Position numbers and translations under genes: made by a program | Origin: Kribbella sp. NBC_01245 | GTDB lineage: Bacteria; Actinomycetota; Actinomycetes; Propionibacteriales; Kribbellaceae | Direction of reading: 5' to 3' | Assembly: GCF_036226525.1 (NCBI RefSeq) | Contig: NZ_CP108487.1 | Span: 806,001 to 870,000, forward strand | Length of the DNA: 64,000 bases | Shown here: positions 25,130 through 33,116 of the stretch, piece after piece | Layout of the letters: every line of letters begins with the position of its first letter | Position numbering within the stretch: position 1 is the stretch's first letter | Notes under the pieces: generated by a model | The model's database searches: none | What the model saw: only the letters and a program-made list of their open reading frames with translations | What the model was told of the DNA's origin: nothing

Positions 25130-26593
25130 TTAGTGGAGTACGGCGACGGGCCGCATGCGGGCTACGGGCTTGACCAACCCGTTGCGGACAAGGACGTCCA
25201 GAGCCGCATTCACGCCGAGGTCGTCGAAGTGGTACGCGTCGGCCGGCGCGGTGTCGTCGTATCGGTAGCGGCGGGTCTTCCGGCCGAGCGGATCGTTGCC
25301 GGAGACGCCCCGGGTGACGAGGTCGGAGACGATCGTCCCGGCTCCGTGGCAGGCCGAGTAGAGACTGTCGGCCGCACGGTCGCCCGCGACCGCGAGGTAG
25401 CTGGACGTGCGATGCGTGCCGGGCAGCAGAACAGCCTGGCCGGTGTCGGCGAAGGTGGTTCCCGGCGTCATCATCTCGGCGGGGAAGGCACGGCAGGAGT
25501 TGTGCCGGTGGACCACGGCCATGGTGTCGCCGACAGGCTCCTCGTAGATGCTGTTGTGCGGTGAGTCGACGACGAGACGACCGGTGGCGCCGCCGAAGGT
25601 CTCGGCCGCGATCTTGCGCAGCGCGGCGTACGTCGCGGTCCGGAAGGCGAACCCGTAGTTCATCGCGGCCGCGGTCGCGAGCATCAGCCGCTGACCTTCG
25701 TCACTGGCGAGTTCCAGCGGTGTGCAACCGTCGGTGAAGTAGAGGCTCAGCCGGGCCCTCAGCTGGGCGAAGGACCTGGCCGTCCGGAGATGGAACCAGG
25801 GCTTGAGCGCGGCGTTGACGGCCTGGATCTGACGCGGGTAGTCCTTGCGGCGGAAGAACAGGCGGCCGATCTCGCCGGTGAAGACACCGCCACCACCGTG
25901 GTACTGGATGGTGAGCTGCCCTTCGGCCACACCCAGCTTGGCGGCCCGGTCGGGATCGAGGATCTCCTCGACCCGTTGCAGCTCGACGAAGTGGTTGGTC
26001 GGCCCGACCGTGCCGAACCGGTAGCGGGCCAGCTGGAAGGCGAAGCCGGGTAGTTCCGACTGCAGCCGTTCGACACCGCCGTACCGCTCGAGGTCGATCC
26101 GGCCGCCTTCCTCGATGCGTTCGAGGTCGTCGGCCGGGGCATCCCACCGGTCGACGCTGAACTGCGAGCCGTCCTTGATCGCCTTGACCACCTCGGAGCG
26201 GGACAGTTCGCGGGTGCCGCGGGTCGGATAGGGGAAGCGCTCCCGAACTGCCCGCGTGTAGGTGTCGATCGCCCGGTCGTCCGGTACCTCGCAGTCGACG
26301 GCGATCAGCGCCATTCCGCAGTTCACCGACGAACTGGTCAGGTCGGGCCGGATCGTGCCGGTGGTCGCGACGGCGACGCTCGACGGCAGTTCCATCTTCG
26401 ACTTGTGGTGGAAGTCGGGCAGAACGACAGGCGGTGCGGCCAGGTCCGCGCCCCCGACCTGATGATGCAGCGCTGACACCGTGGTTGGGTGAGCCGGCAG
26501 CAGGCTGGGGTCATCAAAGACCGTCGGGGGGGCGTTGACAGTCGAGTCGAGGACGCGGACGTTCGGGAGTGGTCGCCTGCCTTCAGTGGTCAT
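25130..26593 (-). CDS. atypical RtcB-family (RNA ligase fold) protein
   Basis: 487 residues. RtcB landmarks are in order: LPDFH (about 59-62), NCGM with Cys92, GTVGPTNHFVELQ (Asn200, His201), YHGGGG (His232), DSPHNSIYEE (His346), VVHRHNSCRAFP (362-371), AVLLPGTH (388-394) and SACHGAGT with His416, matching the guanylated His. The Asp expected three residues before the Cys is Ser89, and the C-terminal AYKD lysine is replaced (AYHFDD, His455). RtcB joins RNA 2',3'-cyclic phosphate ends using GTP and Mn; whether this variant ligates is doubtful. It lies inside an exopolysaccharide operon, between the dehydratase and the beta-helix gene. Confidence 0.85.
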   Translation of the reverse strand: MTTEGRRPLPNVRVLDSTVNAPPTVFDDPSLLPAHPTTVSALHHQVGGADLAAPPVVLPDFHHKSKMELPSSVAVATTGTIRPDLTSSSVNCGMALIAVDCEVPDDRAIDTYTRAVRERFPYPTRGTRELSRSEVVKAIKDGSQFSVDRWDAPADDLERIEEGGRIDLERYGGVERLQSELPGFAFQLARYRFGTVGPTNHFVELQRVEEILDPDRAAKLGVAEGQLTIQYHGGGGVFTGEIGRLFFRRKDYPRQIQAVNAALKPWFHLRTARSFAQLRARLSLYFTDGCTPLELASDEGQRLMLATAAAMNYGFAFRTATYAALRKIAAETFGGATGRLVVDSPHNSIYEEPVGDTMAVVHRHNSCRAFPAEMMTPGTTFADTGQAVLLPGTHRTSSYLAVAGDRAADSLYSACHGAGTIVSDLVTRGVSGNDPLGRKTRRYRYDDTAPADAYHFDDLGVNAALDVLVRNGLVKPVARMRPVAVLH

Positions 26594-26639
26594 CTCGCCT
26601 CGCAGTCGTTTCGGGTGGTCTCTGGCAGCAAGCCGCTGC

Positions 26640-28124
26640 TCAGAAGTCGTCCGGGTAGGGCGCGCCCGCGGTGGCCGCGGACACCAGCCCGGGCGCCGGC
26701 GTGTACTCCGGGACGAGCCGGCGCAGGTGCCGGAACACCTCGTCGGGCCGGTTGTGTGAGGCCGCGTCGTATAGCTCGCGCAGCCCGGCCCGGAAGCCGG
26801 GTACGGCGCTCGGCGGGCGCGTCATCGAGATCCGTGGGTGATCCGTCGGCAGTGCTTCCTCCCCGGAGCCGAAGAGTTCCTCGGTGAGCTTCTCGCCGGG
26901 ACGCAGCCCGGTGTACTTGAACTTCACGTCGCGGATGTTCAGCAGCGTCGCGAAGTTGCGGACCAGGTCGACGATCCGGACCGGGTCGCCCATGTCGAGA
27001 ACGTAGGTCGAGGAGCCGTCGGCCATCCGGGCCGCTTCGAGGACCAGGCCGACCGCCTCCTCGATGGTCATGAAGAAGCGGCTCACCTCCGGGTGCGTGA
27101 CGGTCACCTCGGAGCCGCTGGCGAGCTGGTCGCGGACGATGTGCAGGAGCGAGCCCCGGCTGCCGAGCACGTTCCCGAACCGGACCGCTGTCAGCACGGT
27201 GTCCGACCCCTTATGTGCCTCCAGCACGAGCTCGGCCAGGCGTTTGGTCGCCCCGAGCACCGAGGCCGGGTTGGCCGCCTTGTCGGTGGAGATCAGTACG
27301 AACCGCTCGACGTCGTACGCGATCGCCGCCTCGACCAGGTTCTCGGTGCCGCGGACGTTCGACTTCACCCCCTCGCAGGGATGGCGCTCGAGCACGGGCA
27401 GGTGCTTCAGCGCCGCCGCGTGGAAGACGATCTGTGGCCGGTGGTCGCGGAACAGCTGGTGGATTCGCTCGGCGTCGCGAATGTCCGCGACGACCGTGCT
27501 CTCGGTGTCGAGCAACGCCTCGCCCCAAAGCTCGAGCTGCGTCCGGTGCAGGTTGGACTCGTCGTGGTCGAGCATGATCAGATCGGCCGGCCGGAAGCCG
27601 TACACCTGGCGGCAGAGCTCACTGCCGATCGAGCCGCCGGCCCCGGTGATCAGCACCCGCTTGCCGGCGATCGCGTCGGCCACGCCGCGGCTGACCACGT
27701 GCATCTCCGGGCGGCCGATCAGCGGTCCGACCTGAAGAGCGCGCATATCGGTCCCGGCGATCTGGCGTTGCAGAGCCGACAGGAACGGCGGCAGGTGCAG
27801 CACCGTGACACCCTGCGCGGCGGCTCGCAGCCCGAGCTGCTTCACCTCGTACGAAGGCATCGACGGGATGGCGACGACGACGACGTCGACGCGGCTGCGT
27901 TCCAGCACATCCTCGAGATCCGCGAGCGTGCCCAGTACCCGGCGTCCGCCGTACCGCCGGCCCTGCTTCGCGGCGTCGTCGTCCAGGAAGCCCACCGGCT
28001 GAAGCCCGAACGAGCTGACCCGGTGCAGGTCGCGGGCCAGCGCGAGGCCGGCCTCACCGGCCCCGACCACGATGGTCCGCAGCAGGTTCTTCTCTTCTTG
28101 CCGTAGCAGCACGGGCTGACTCAT
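26640..28124 (-). CDS. CapD/PglF-like nucleotide-sugar 4,6-dehydratase
   Basis: 494 residues. An N-terminal Rossmann unit (RTIVVGAGEAGLALARDL) is followed by the SDR domain VLITGAGGSIGSELCRQ (about 148), VFHAAALKHLPVLE, and the active site STDKAANPASVLGATKR, where the family has a Thr-Asp-Lys and Met instead of the SDR Tyr; here the position is Leu. The four membrane helices normally ahead of this domain are absent, making it soluble. Makes a 4-keto-6-deoxy sugar, likely the substrate for the aminotransferase just upstream. ATG at 28124 has AAGGGA and overlaps the upstream stop. Confidence 0.9.
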   Translation of the reverse strand: MSQPVLLRQEEKNLLRTIVVGAGEAGLALARDLHRVSSFGLQPVGFLDDDAAKQGRRYGGRRVLGTLADLEDVLERSRVDVVVVAIPSMPSYEVKQLGLRAAAQGVTVLHLPPFLSALQRQIAGTDMRALQVGPLIGRPEMHVVSRGVADAIAGKRVLITGAGGSIGSELCRQVYGFRPADLIMLDHDESNLHRTQLELWGEALLDTESTVVADIRDAERIHQLFRDHRPQIVFHAAALKHLPVLERHPCEGVKSNVRGTENLVEAAIAYDVERFVLISTDKAANPASVLGATKRLAELVLEAHKGSDTVLTAVRFGNVLGSRGSLLHIVRDQLASGSEVTVTHPEVSRFFMTIEEAVGLVLEAARMADGSSTYVLDMGDPVRIVDLVRNFATLLNIRDVKFKYTGLRPGEKLTEELFGSGEEALPTDHPRISMTRPPSAVPGFRAGLRELYDAASHNRPDEVFRHLRRLVPEYTPAPGLVSAATAGAPYPDDF

Positions 28125-29338
28125 TCCGATCCCTTTCTGGAGAACCGCCGGTGCGTGATGTCCGCCAACGCCGCGCACACGGCATCGATCTGGGTGTCGG
28201 TCAGCCTCGGGTGGATCGGCAGTGACAGCAGTTGGTCGAACAGCGCGTCCGCCCCGGTCATCCCGCCCGGCGGGATCGATGCGACTCGGCCGAAGTACGT
28301 CAGTTGGTGGACGGGGATGAAGTGCACCGAGGTGCCGATCGCGCGGCCGGCGAGTTCCGCGATCACTTCGTCACGCTCGATGCCGGCTGCCAGCCGGATC
28401 GGGTACAGGTGCCAGGCATGCGTTCCGGTGCCGGGCTCGGGGCGATGGGGGAGTCCGATACCGGGCTGCGCGGCCAGCAATGCGTCGTACCGGGCGGCGA
28501 TCTGGGCCCGGCGACGTTGCCAGGCCGGCAGGTGGGCGAGCTGGGCGCGTCCCATCGCCGCCTGGATGTCGGTCATGTTGGCTTTCAGGCCGGCCTCGGC
28601 GACGTCGTAGCGCCAGCCACCGCCGGGGAGATAACGCCGCCAGGCGTCCGCGGTCATCCCGTGTAAACGGGCCTGACGCAACCAGCCGGCGCGTTCGGGG
28701 TCGTCGGTGGTGACCATGCCGCCCTCACCGAGGGGCAGGTTCTTCGTTGCGTAGAAGGAGAAACAGGTCGCTCCGCACTGCGAGCCGATCGGCGTCGACC
28801 CGGCGTAGGTGCCGATGGCGTGGGCCGCGTCGACGACGACCTGGTCGAGCGACAGCCCGGCGGCTTCGGCGAGCGCCGGTACGTCGGCGAGGTCGCCGGC
28901 CCAGTGCACCACCGTCATCGCCGCCGGCTGCCCGCAGGCCCGTACGGCGTCCCGCACGGTGGCGGGCGTCGGCATGCCGGTGACCGCATCCACATCGACG
29001 AGGACCGGGTGCAGTCCGGCGTGCACGATCGCCTGGACCGCGCCGCAGAACGTCAGCGTGGAGGTGAGGACCACTGATCCGCGCGGCAGTCCGAATGACC
29101 GGAGCGCGAGCTCGATTCCGTGCGTACACGAGGAAACGGCGACCGCGTGCCCGGCGCCGACGTACGCCGCGAACTCGGTCTCGAAGCCGGCCACTTCCTT
29201 GCCGGTGGTCACCCAGCCGGAGCGGAGCACGCGCAACGCGGCCATCTGCGCCTCGGCCGAGATGTAACAGTCCGCGAACGGTACCTGGACGTCTTCGGCC
29301 GGTACGGCACGCGGCAGAGCGTTGGTTCGGGTCGTCAT
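28121..29338 (-). CDS. DegT/DnrJ/EryC1 PLP sugar aminotransferase
   Basis: 405 residues, transfers an amino group to a 4-keto (or 3-keto) nucleotide sugar. PLP-fold landmarks include VAVSSCTHGIELALRSFGL, VVVDAAHAIGTYAGS and the Schiff-base lysine in FYATKNLPLGEGGM (about 199). First gene of the 13-gene exopolysaccharide operon; 96 bp separate it from the response-regulator gene on the same strand. The start carries the CTGAGGGGGG element shared with two regulator genes. Confidence 0.93.
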   Translation of the reverse strand: MTTRTNALPRAVPAEDVQVPFADCYISAEAQMAALRVLRSGWVTTGKEVAGFETEFAAYVGAGHAVAVSSCTHGIELALRSFGLPRGSVVLTSTLTFCGAVQAIVHAGLHPVLVDVDAVTGMPTPATVRDAVRACGQPAAMTVVHWAGDLADVPALAEAAGLSLDQVVVDAAHAIGTYAGSTPIGSQCGATCFSFYATKNLPLGEGGMVTTDDPERAGWLRQARLHGMTADAWRRYLPGGGWRYDVAEAGLKANMTDIQAAMGRAQLAHLPAWQRRRAQIAARYDALLAAQPGIGLPHRPEPGTGTHAWHLYPIRLAAGIERDEVIAELAGRAIGTSVHFIPVHQLTYFGRVASIPPGGMTGADALFDQLLSLPIHPRLTDTQIDAVCAALADITHRRFSRKGSE

Positions 29339-29345
29339 CCCGTTG

Positions 29346-29355
29346 CCCCCCTCAG
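29346..29355 (-). promoter_or_regulatory. CTGAGGGGGG element, copy 1, before the exopolysaccharide operon
   Basis: CTGAGGGGGG on the minus strand lies 7 bases upstream of the aminotransferase ATG. The AGGGGGG part can act as ribosome site, but the same ten bases occur at two further starts (31434-31443 and 34706-34715), all in this exopolysaccharide/regulator block. Confidence 0.5.
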
Positions 29356-29434
29356 AGCACCTCTGTATTGATCCCGACGCTACGGGCTGTGAGCGTGGCT
29401 CGCGCCCGACGTGGGGGTGAGAACGCCTACGTCA

Positions 29435-30148
29435 TTAGGGCGATCCGGGTCCGGCCGTGGCCCGGAGATCGTCGATTTCGTCGATGCCTTTCACTCCGTG
29501 TGACCGGGCGAAGGCGACCAGCGCCAGCGCCGAGTGCTGGTCCGATCGGCGGAGCAGACTCTGCACGTGGGTGCGGACGGTGTTCATCGACACGAACAAG
29601 TGCTGGGCGACCTCGGCCCTGGTCATCCCGGACACCAGACACCGCAGTACTTCGACCTCGCGCGGCGTCAGATCGGCCAAGAAGTCGGCCGCCTCGTCGC
29701 GTCCGCGCAGATCCGCCAGCAGGTGCATCAGTACCGGCCGCAACGTCGCGGGCGCGAGATACATCTGACCGTCGAGGACCTGCCAGACGGCGGTGACGAG
29801 GGCGTCCAACCGGGTCGTCTTGGACAACCAGCCCTTGGCTCCGCCCTCGAGTGCCTTCACGATCAGGCGCGGCTCGCTGCTTCCCGACAGCACGATCGTG
29901 GCCGGCGCGTCCTCGCCGTGCGCGAGTTCGGCAAGGAGGTCGAAACCGGATTCGCCGGCCAGAACGAGGTCGAGCAGGACGAGATCGGGTGGATCCGCGG
30001 CGAGCAGGGCGCGCGCCGTGTCCAGCGACCAGGCGCGGCTGACCCGGCCGATCCCATCGGTGGTCACTAGTGCCTCGGCCAGCGCATCCGCGAACACCCG
30101 ATGATCGTCGACGAGCAGGATGACCGCTCCCGCGGCACCCGAAGTCAT
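29435..30148 (-). CDS. NarL/LuxR-type response regulator (second)
   Basis: 237 residues. Receiver domain 1-125: acidic pair LLVDDHRVF, phosphoacceptor LVLLDLVLAGESG (Asp about 58), Thr/Ser and Lys in VLSGSSEP and GWLSKTTR. The LuxR helix-turn-helix is LTPREVEVLRCLVSGMTRAEVAQHLFVSMNTVRTHVQSLL (about 163-202). ATG overlaps the previous response-regulator stop by four bases. Last gene before the exopolysaccharide operon, which is the most likely target. Confidence 0.92.
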   Translation of the reverse strand: MTSGAAGAVILLVDDHRVFADALAEALVTTDGIGRVSRAWSLDTARALLAADPPDLVLLDLVLAGESGFDLLAELAHGEDAPATIVLSGSSEPRLIVKALEGGAKGWLSKTTRLDALVTAVWQVLDGQMYLAPATLRPVLMHLLADLRGRDEAADFLADLTPREVEVLRCLVSGMTRAEVAQHLFVSMNTVRTHVQSLLRRSDQHSALALVAFARSHGVKGIDEIDDLRATAGPGSP

Positions 30149-30786
30149 CCCGGCGGACCTTCGCTCGACAGGGTTGCCACGTCGACCAATCCGGCTGCTC
30201 CGGCGGCCCGGGCGATCTTGCCCCGGCCATGAACGCCGAGCTTCCGCAGGACCTGCTGCACATGGGTACGGATCGTGTGGCGGCTGACGCCGAGCTGGTC
30301 TGCCATGCGCTGGGTCGAGTATCCCTGTACGACGAGCCGCAATACTTCGAGCTCACGGCTGGTCAACGTGTCGACCACACCATTGCTCGGTCGGCGCCCT
30401 GGCGCCTGCCAGCCATCGCAAACCCGCTCACCGGCGGCGACGCGGTCGATCGTTGCCATCAGCACCGAAAACGGCCTGGACTTGTCGACGACGCCCTGGA
30501 CGAGTCCTTGTTCGTACGCTTCCCTGACTCCGTCCTGGTACGAGTCGGTGAGCAGGATGACGGCCGGGCTGGGGGCGAGTCCGGCCAGCTGTTCGGCGAT
30601 CTTCACCACGGATGGGGGACCGGTCAGGATGTCCAGCACACAGATTTCGGGATGGACGTCAGCCGCCTGGTCCATCAGTACCAAAGGGTCGTCCGTGGTC
30701 AACACGATCTGGTGACCCTGCTGGGCAAGAGCCGAGGCCAGGACGGACGCGAACAACCATTGCTCGTCGCAAACGGCGACTCTCAT
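30145..30786 (-). CDS. NarL/LuxR-type response regulator (first)
   Basis: 213 residues. Receiver: RVAVCDEQWLFASVLASAL, ICVLDILTGPPSV (Asp about 51), ILLTDSYQDGV, VVDKSRPF. HTH: LTSRELEVLRLVVQGYSTQRMADQLGVSRHTIRTHVQQVL. The receiver has DEQWLF instead of the usual DDH and no Gly after the phosphoacceptor, so phosphorylation may differ from the second regulator. Start MRVAVCDE at 30786 overlaps the kinase stop by four bases; an extended start is inside the kinase gene. Confidence 0.9.
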   Translation of the reverse strand: MRVAVCDEQWLFASVLASALAQQGHQIVLTTDDPLVLMDQAADVHPEICVLDILTGPPSVVKIAEQLAGLAPSPAVILLTDSYQDGVREAYEQGLVQGVVDKSRPFSVLMATIDRVAAGERVCDGWQAPGRRPSNGVVDTLTSRELEVLRLVVQGYSTQRMADQLGVSRHTIRTHVQQVLRKLGVHGRGKIARAAGAAGLVDVATLSSEGPPG

Positions 30787-31427
30787 GCCGGTCTCACCGG
30801 CCGTCGCAGCGCAGGCAGGCAAAGCCGGACAGTAGTGCCGACGCCCGGGCCGCTGGAGATCTCCAGCCGACCCTTGCAGGCTCGGACAGCAGCGGCGACG
30901 ACCTGCAGGCCGTGACCGGTACCGGAGCTGATGCCGCCGAAACCGGCGCCGTCGTCAACGACCTCGACCGTGGCCTCGTCGGCGTCCACACCGACATTGA
31001 CGGTCACCGATCCGTTGGGGCCGGCAGCGCGGCAAGCGTTGTCGACCATGTTCCCGACCGCGCGTCTCAGCAGGGTGCGTTCGCCGTGCACGAGTACCTG
31101 CTTCGACCGCCGGGCCGTGATCCGGCCTCGATGCGTGAGCCGCGCGACATCGGTGCATTCGGTCGCGAGCTTGGTCAGATCCACCGCGCCGTTGTCCTGG
31201 CCGCGGTCGCACTCCACGGCCAGGATCTCGGCGATCGCGGTGAACTGCTGGTGGATCAGGGTCATCCGGGTCTGCCCGGCTTCCTGGCCAGGCCTGGCTT
31301 CGGACAGCAAGAGGCCTGCGGCGACGTACTGCCGCAGGTCGTGGCACAGCCTCATAAGCTGCTGCTCCGCACCGCTGGTCGGAGACCCGTCCGCGACGAA
31401 TGGCTCCGGCACCCTGACAGCGCTCAT
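30783..31427 (-). CDS. soluble NarX/DesK-type histidine kinase
   Basis: 214 residues, no membrane segment and no N-terminal sensor domain. The phospho-histidine motif LMRLCHDLRQYVAAGLLLS (His about 29) is of the HisKA_3 type that partners with LuxR-type regulators. The ATPase domain has the N box NMVDNACRAAG, EVVDDGAGFGGIS and GTGHGLQVVAAAV. It heads a three-gene unit with two response regulators, all translationally coupled. Without a sensor it may respond to a separate protein or to metabolites. Preceded by CTGAGGGGGG copy 2. Confidence 0.88.
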   Translation of the reverse strand: MSAVRVPEPFVADGSPTSGAEQQLMRLCHDLRQYVAAGLLLSEARPGQEAGQTRMTLIHQQFTAIAEILAVECDRGQDNGAVDLTKLATECTDVARLTHRGRITARRSKQVLVHGERTLLRRAVGNMVDNACRAAGPNGSVTVNVGVDADEATVEVVDDGAGFGGISSGTGHGLQVVAAAVRACKGRLEISSGPGVGTTVRLCLPALRRPVRPA

Positions 31428-31433
31428 CTGTGA

Positions 31434-31443
31434 CCCCCCTCAG
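31434..31443 (-). promoter_or_regulatory. CTGAGGGGGG element, copy 2, before the soluble histidine kinase
   Basis: Minus-strand CTGAGGGGGG ends 6 bases upstream of the ATG at 31427. Identical to the elements at 29346-29355 and 34706-34715. Part of it can serve as ribosome site. Confidence 0.5.
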
Positions 31444-31627
31444 AGTCATCACCGAGCGATCCGCCTGCCCACGCGGATCCGTGCCTGCTCTAAGCCCACC
31501 GACGTCGGTTACGGACAGTTATCCTGTCGTCGCCGCTTCGATGGGTCCCCCAAGAGCAGACACGTCTCGGTCTGAGGGCTCCAGTAGATGCTTTTCCCCG
31601 CCTGAAACGACCGATTTTGGTCGAGTC

Positions 31628-31671
31628 GTCATGATGTGGTCATTTTTCCGTCATCTACCGTTCACCCTGAC
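31628..31671 (+). promoter_or_regulatory. four 11-bp direct repeats, PHO-box-like
   Basis: GTCAT begins at 31628, 31639 and 31650, followed by TTCAC at 31661, each exactly 11 bases apart. This one-helical-turn spacing is typical of OmpR-family regulators, and the actinobacterial PHO box uses GTTCACC units in the same arrangement. The 279-bp intergenic stretch holds no gene; an inverted repeat CGACC-N6-GGTCG lies nearby at about 31606-31621. The likely target is the kinase operon starting at 31427, or a short unseen transcript. Confidence 0.5.
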
Positions 31672-31706
31672 CGCGCGGCCAGAGTCTCACGGACCGTGAC
31701 GCCGGT

Positions 31707-33038
31707 TCAGGGCCGGAACTCGTACGCGCCCAGATCGTCGTACCGGCGCGGTCCCTCGGCGAAGGTGTTCGCCGTCGCGGGATCGTCGTACCGCGCGCGG
31801 CCCTCGAGGTCGGTCGCCTGCGCACCCGAGACACCGGAGTGGCCACGGTCGATCGCGGCCGACCCGGCCAGCAGCCGCAGGTTCCACCAGCCGGCCCCGA
31901 CGAAGCGAGGATCGGCCTGCACGCCATGCGACTCCTGGTGGGTCGCGGCCTGCATGGCGGCCAGCGAGTAGTAGCTCGACTTGAAGACGTACATCTTGCC
32001 GGCCTTGGTCAGCCAGACCAGGTTGTGATCGACCACGGTGCTGGCCGGGGCGGAGTCAAAGATCCCGATGTTGCCGGCCCGCCGGGCGCAGGAGATGCCG
32101 TTGTAGGCGGGGTAGACGGCGTTGTCGGCGGCGATGTTGTTGAACACCTGGAAGTTGCCCGAGCTGCCCTCGACGTTGATGCCCGAGGTGCAGTTGCGGT
32201 AGACGGTGTTGCCGATGATCCGGCCACCGGTGACGTTGAGATTGTCGATGCCGTGGTCGCCGTTGTTGTAGGTGACGTTGAGCGCCGCCAGGTTGTTGTT
32301 ACCGCCGGTGTAGAACTGGATCCCGGAGTCCTCGTTGGTGTGGGCGACGTTGCGCAGGATGGAGTTGCCGGGGCTGATCACGTTGATGCCATTCGCGTTG
32401 CGCCGGTAGCCCTCGGCGTTGAAGCTCGAGTTGTTCCCGGTCACCGTGATGCCGGTGGCCCCGGCGTTGAGCACGATGCCGGTGCCGTTGTTGTGGTGCA
32501 CCCAGTTGCCGCTCACCACCGAGGAGGTGGCGCCGCGAATGCTGATCCCGGGCGCTGTCTTGCCCGAGGTGGGGCGGCCCGCACCACTGACTCTGTTGCC
32601 GGTGATGGTGAGGTGGTCGCCCTTATACACGTAGATGCCGTCAGCTACCGTGCCGGCGAAGGTCAGTCCGGAGAGGATGACGTAGCTGCGGCTGGTCAGG
32701 TTGGCGCCGTAGTAGGAGCCGCCGACGATGGTCGGGTTGCGTCCCGACCACTTCGTGATGGTGATCGGCGCCGCCGCGGTGCCGGAGGCGACGGGCTTGA
32801 TCGTCTCGGCGTAACTCCCGTTGCCGATGTACAGGGTGAAGCCGGCCGCGAGCCGGCTCACCCCCTTGCCGATCGTGCAGTACGGCGTCGTCGCGGTGCC
32901 CGGGCCGGAGTCCGAGCATGCCGCGGTCTTGTCGACGTACAGAGACGTGGTCGCGGCCTGGGCGACTGAGGGGATCGCCAGCAGACCGGCCGGCACCAGC
33001 GCTGTGGCGCACAGTCCCAGAACCCTGGTCAGTCTCAT
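31707..33038 (-). CDS. secreted single-module beta-helix protein
   Basis: 443 residues. Sec signal MRLTRVLGLCATALVPAGLLAIPSVAQA, then one right-handed beta-helix module very like each half of the 1408-residue protein: LYVDKTAACSD, PYCTIGKG, NGSYAETIKPVASG, NGDHGIDNLNVTGG, SGINVEGSSGN, and the C-terminal YDDLGAYEF. No PKD domains. No Shine-Dalgarno at the ATG; TACCGT ends 6 bases before it, suggesting a leaderless start. It lies 78 bp downstream of the membrane histidine kinase gene on the same strand. Confidence 0.85.
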   Translation of the reverse strand: MRLTRVLGLCATALVPAGLLAIPSVAQAATTSLYVDKTAACSDSGPGTATTPYCTIGKGVSRLAAGFTLYIGNGSYAETIKPVASGTAAAPITITKWSGRNPTIVGGSYYGANLTSRSYVILSGLTFAGTVADGIYVYKGDHLTITGNRVSGAGRPTSGKTAPGISIRGATSSVVSGNWVHHNNGTGIVLNAGATGITVTGNNSSFNAEGYRRNANGINVISPGNSILRNVAHTNEDSGIQFYTGGNNNLAALNVTYNNGDHGIDNLNVTGGRIIGNTVYRNCTSGINVEGSSGNFQVFNNIAADNAVYPAYNGISCARRAGNIGIFDSAPASTVVDHNLVWLTKAGKMYVFKSSYYSLAAMQAATHQESHGVQADPRFVGAGWWNLRLLAGSAAIDRGHSGVSGAQATDLEGRARYDDPATANTFAEGPRRYDDLGAYEFRP

Positions 33039-33044
33039 ATATTC

Positions 33045-33050
33045 ACGGTA
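33045..33050 (-). promoter_or_regulatory. candidate leaderless -10 hexamer TACCGT
   Basis: TACCGT (TANNNT type) on the minus strand ends six bases upstream of the beta-helix ATG at 33038, with GAATAT between and no ribosome site. This arrangement matches actinobacterial leaderless promoters. Confidence 0.4.
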
Positions 33051-33116
33051 GGAGCGTGACGGGACCGTCGCATCGCGCAAACGACGTAGCCTCCGGCGTC
33101 CACTGGACGAGACCGG

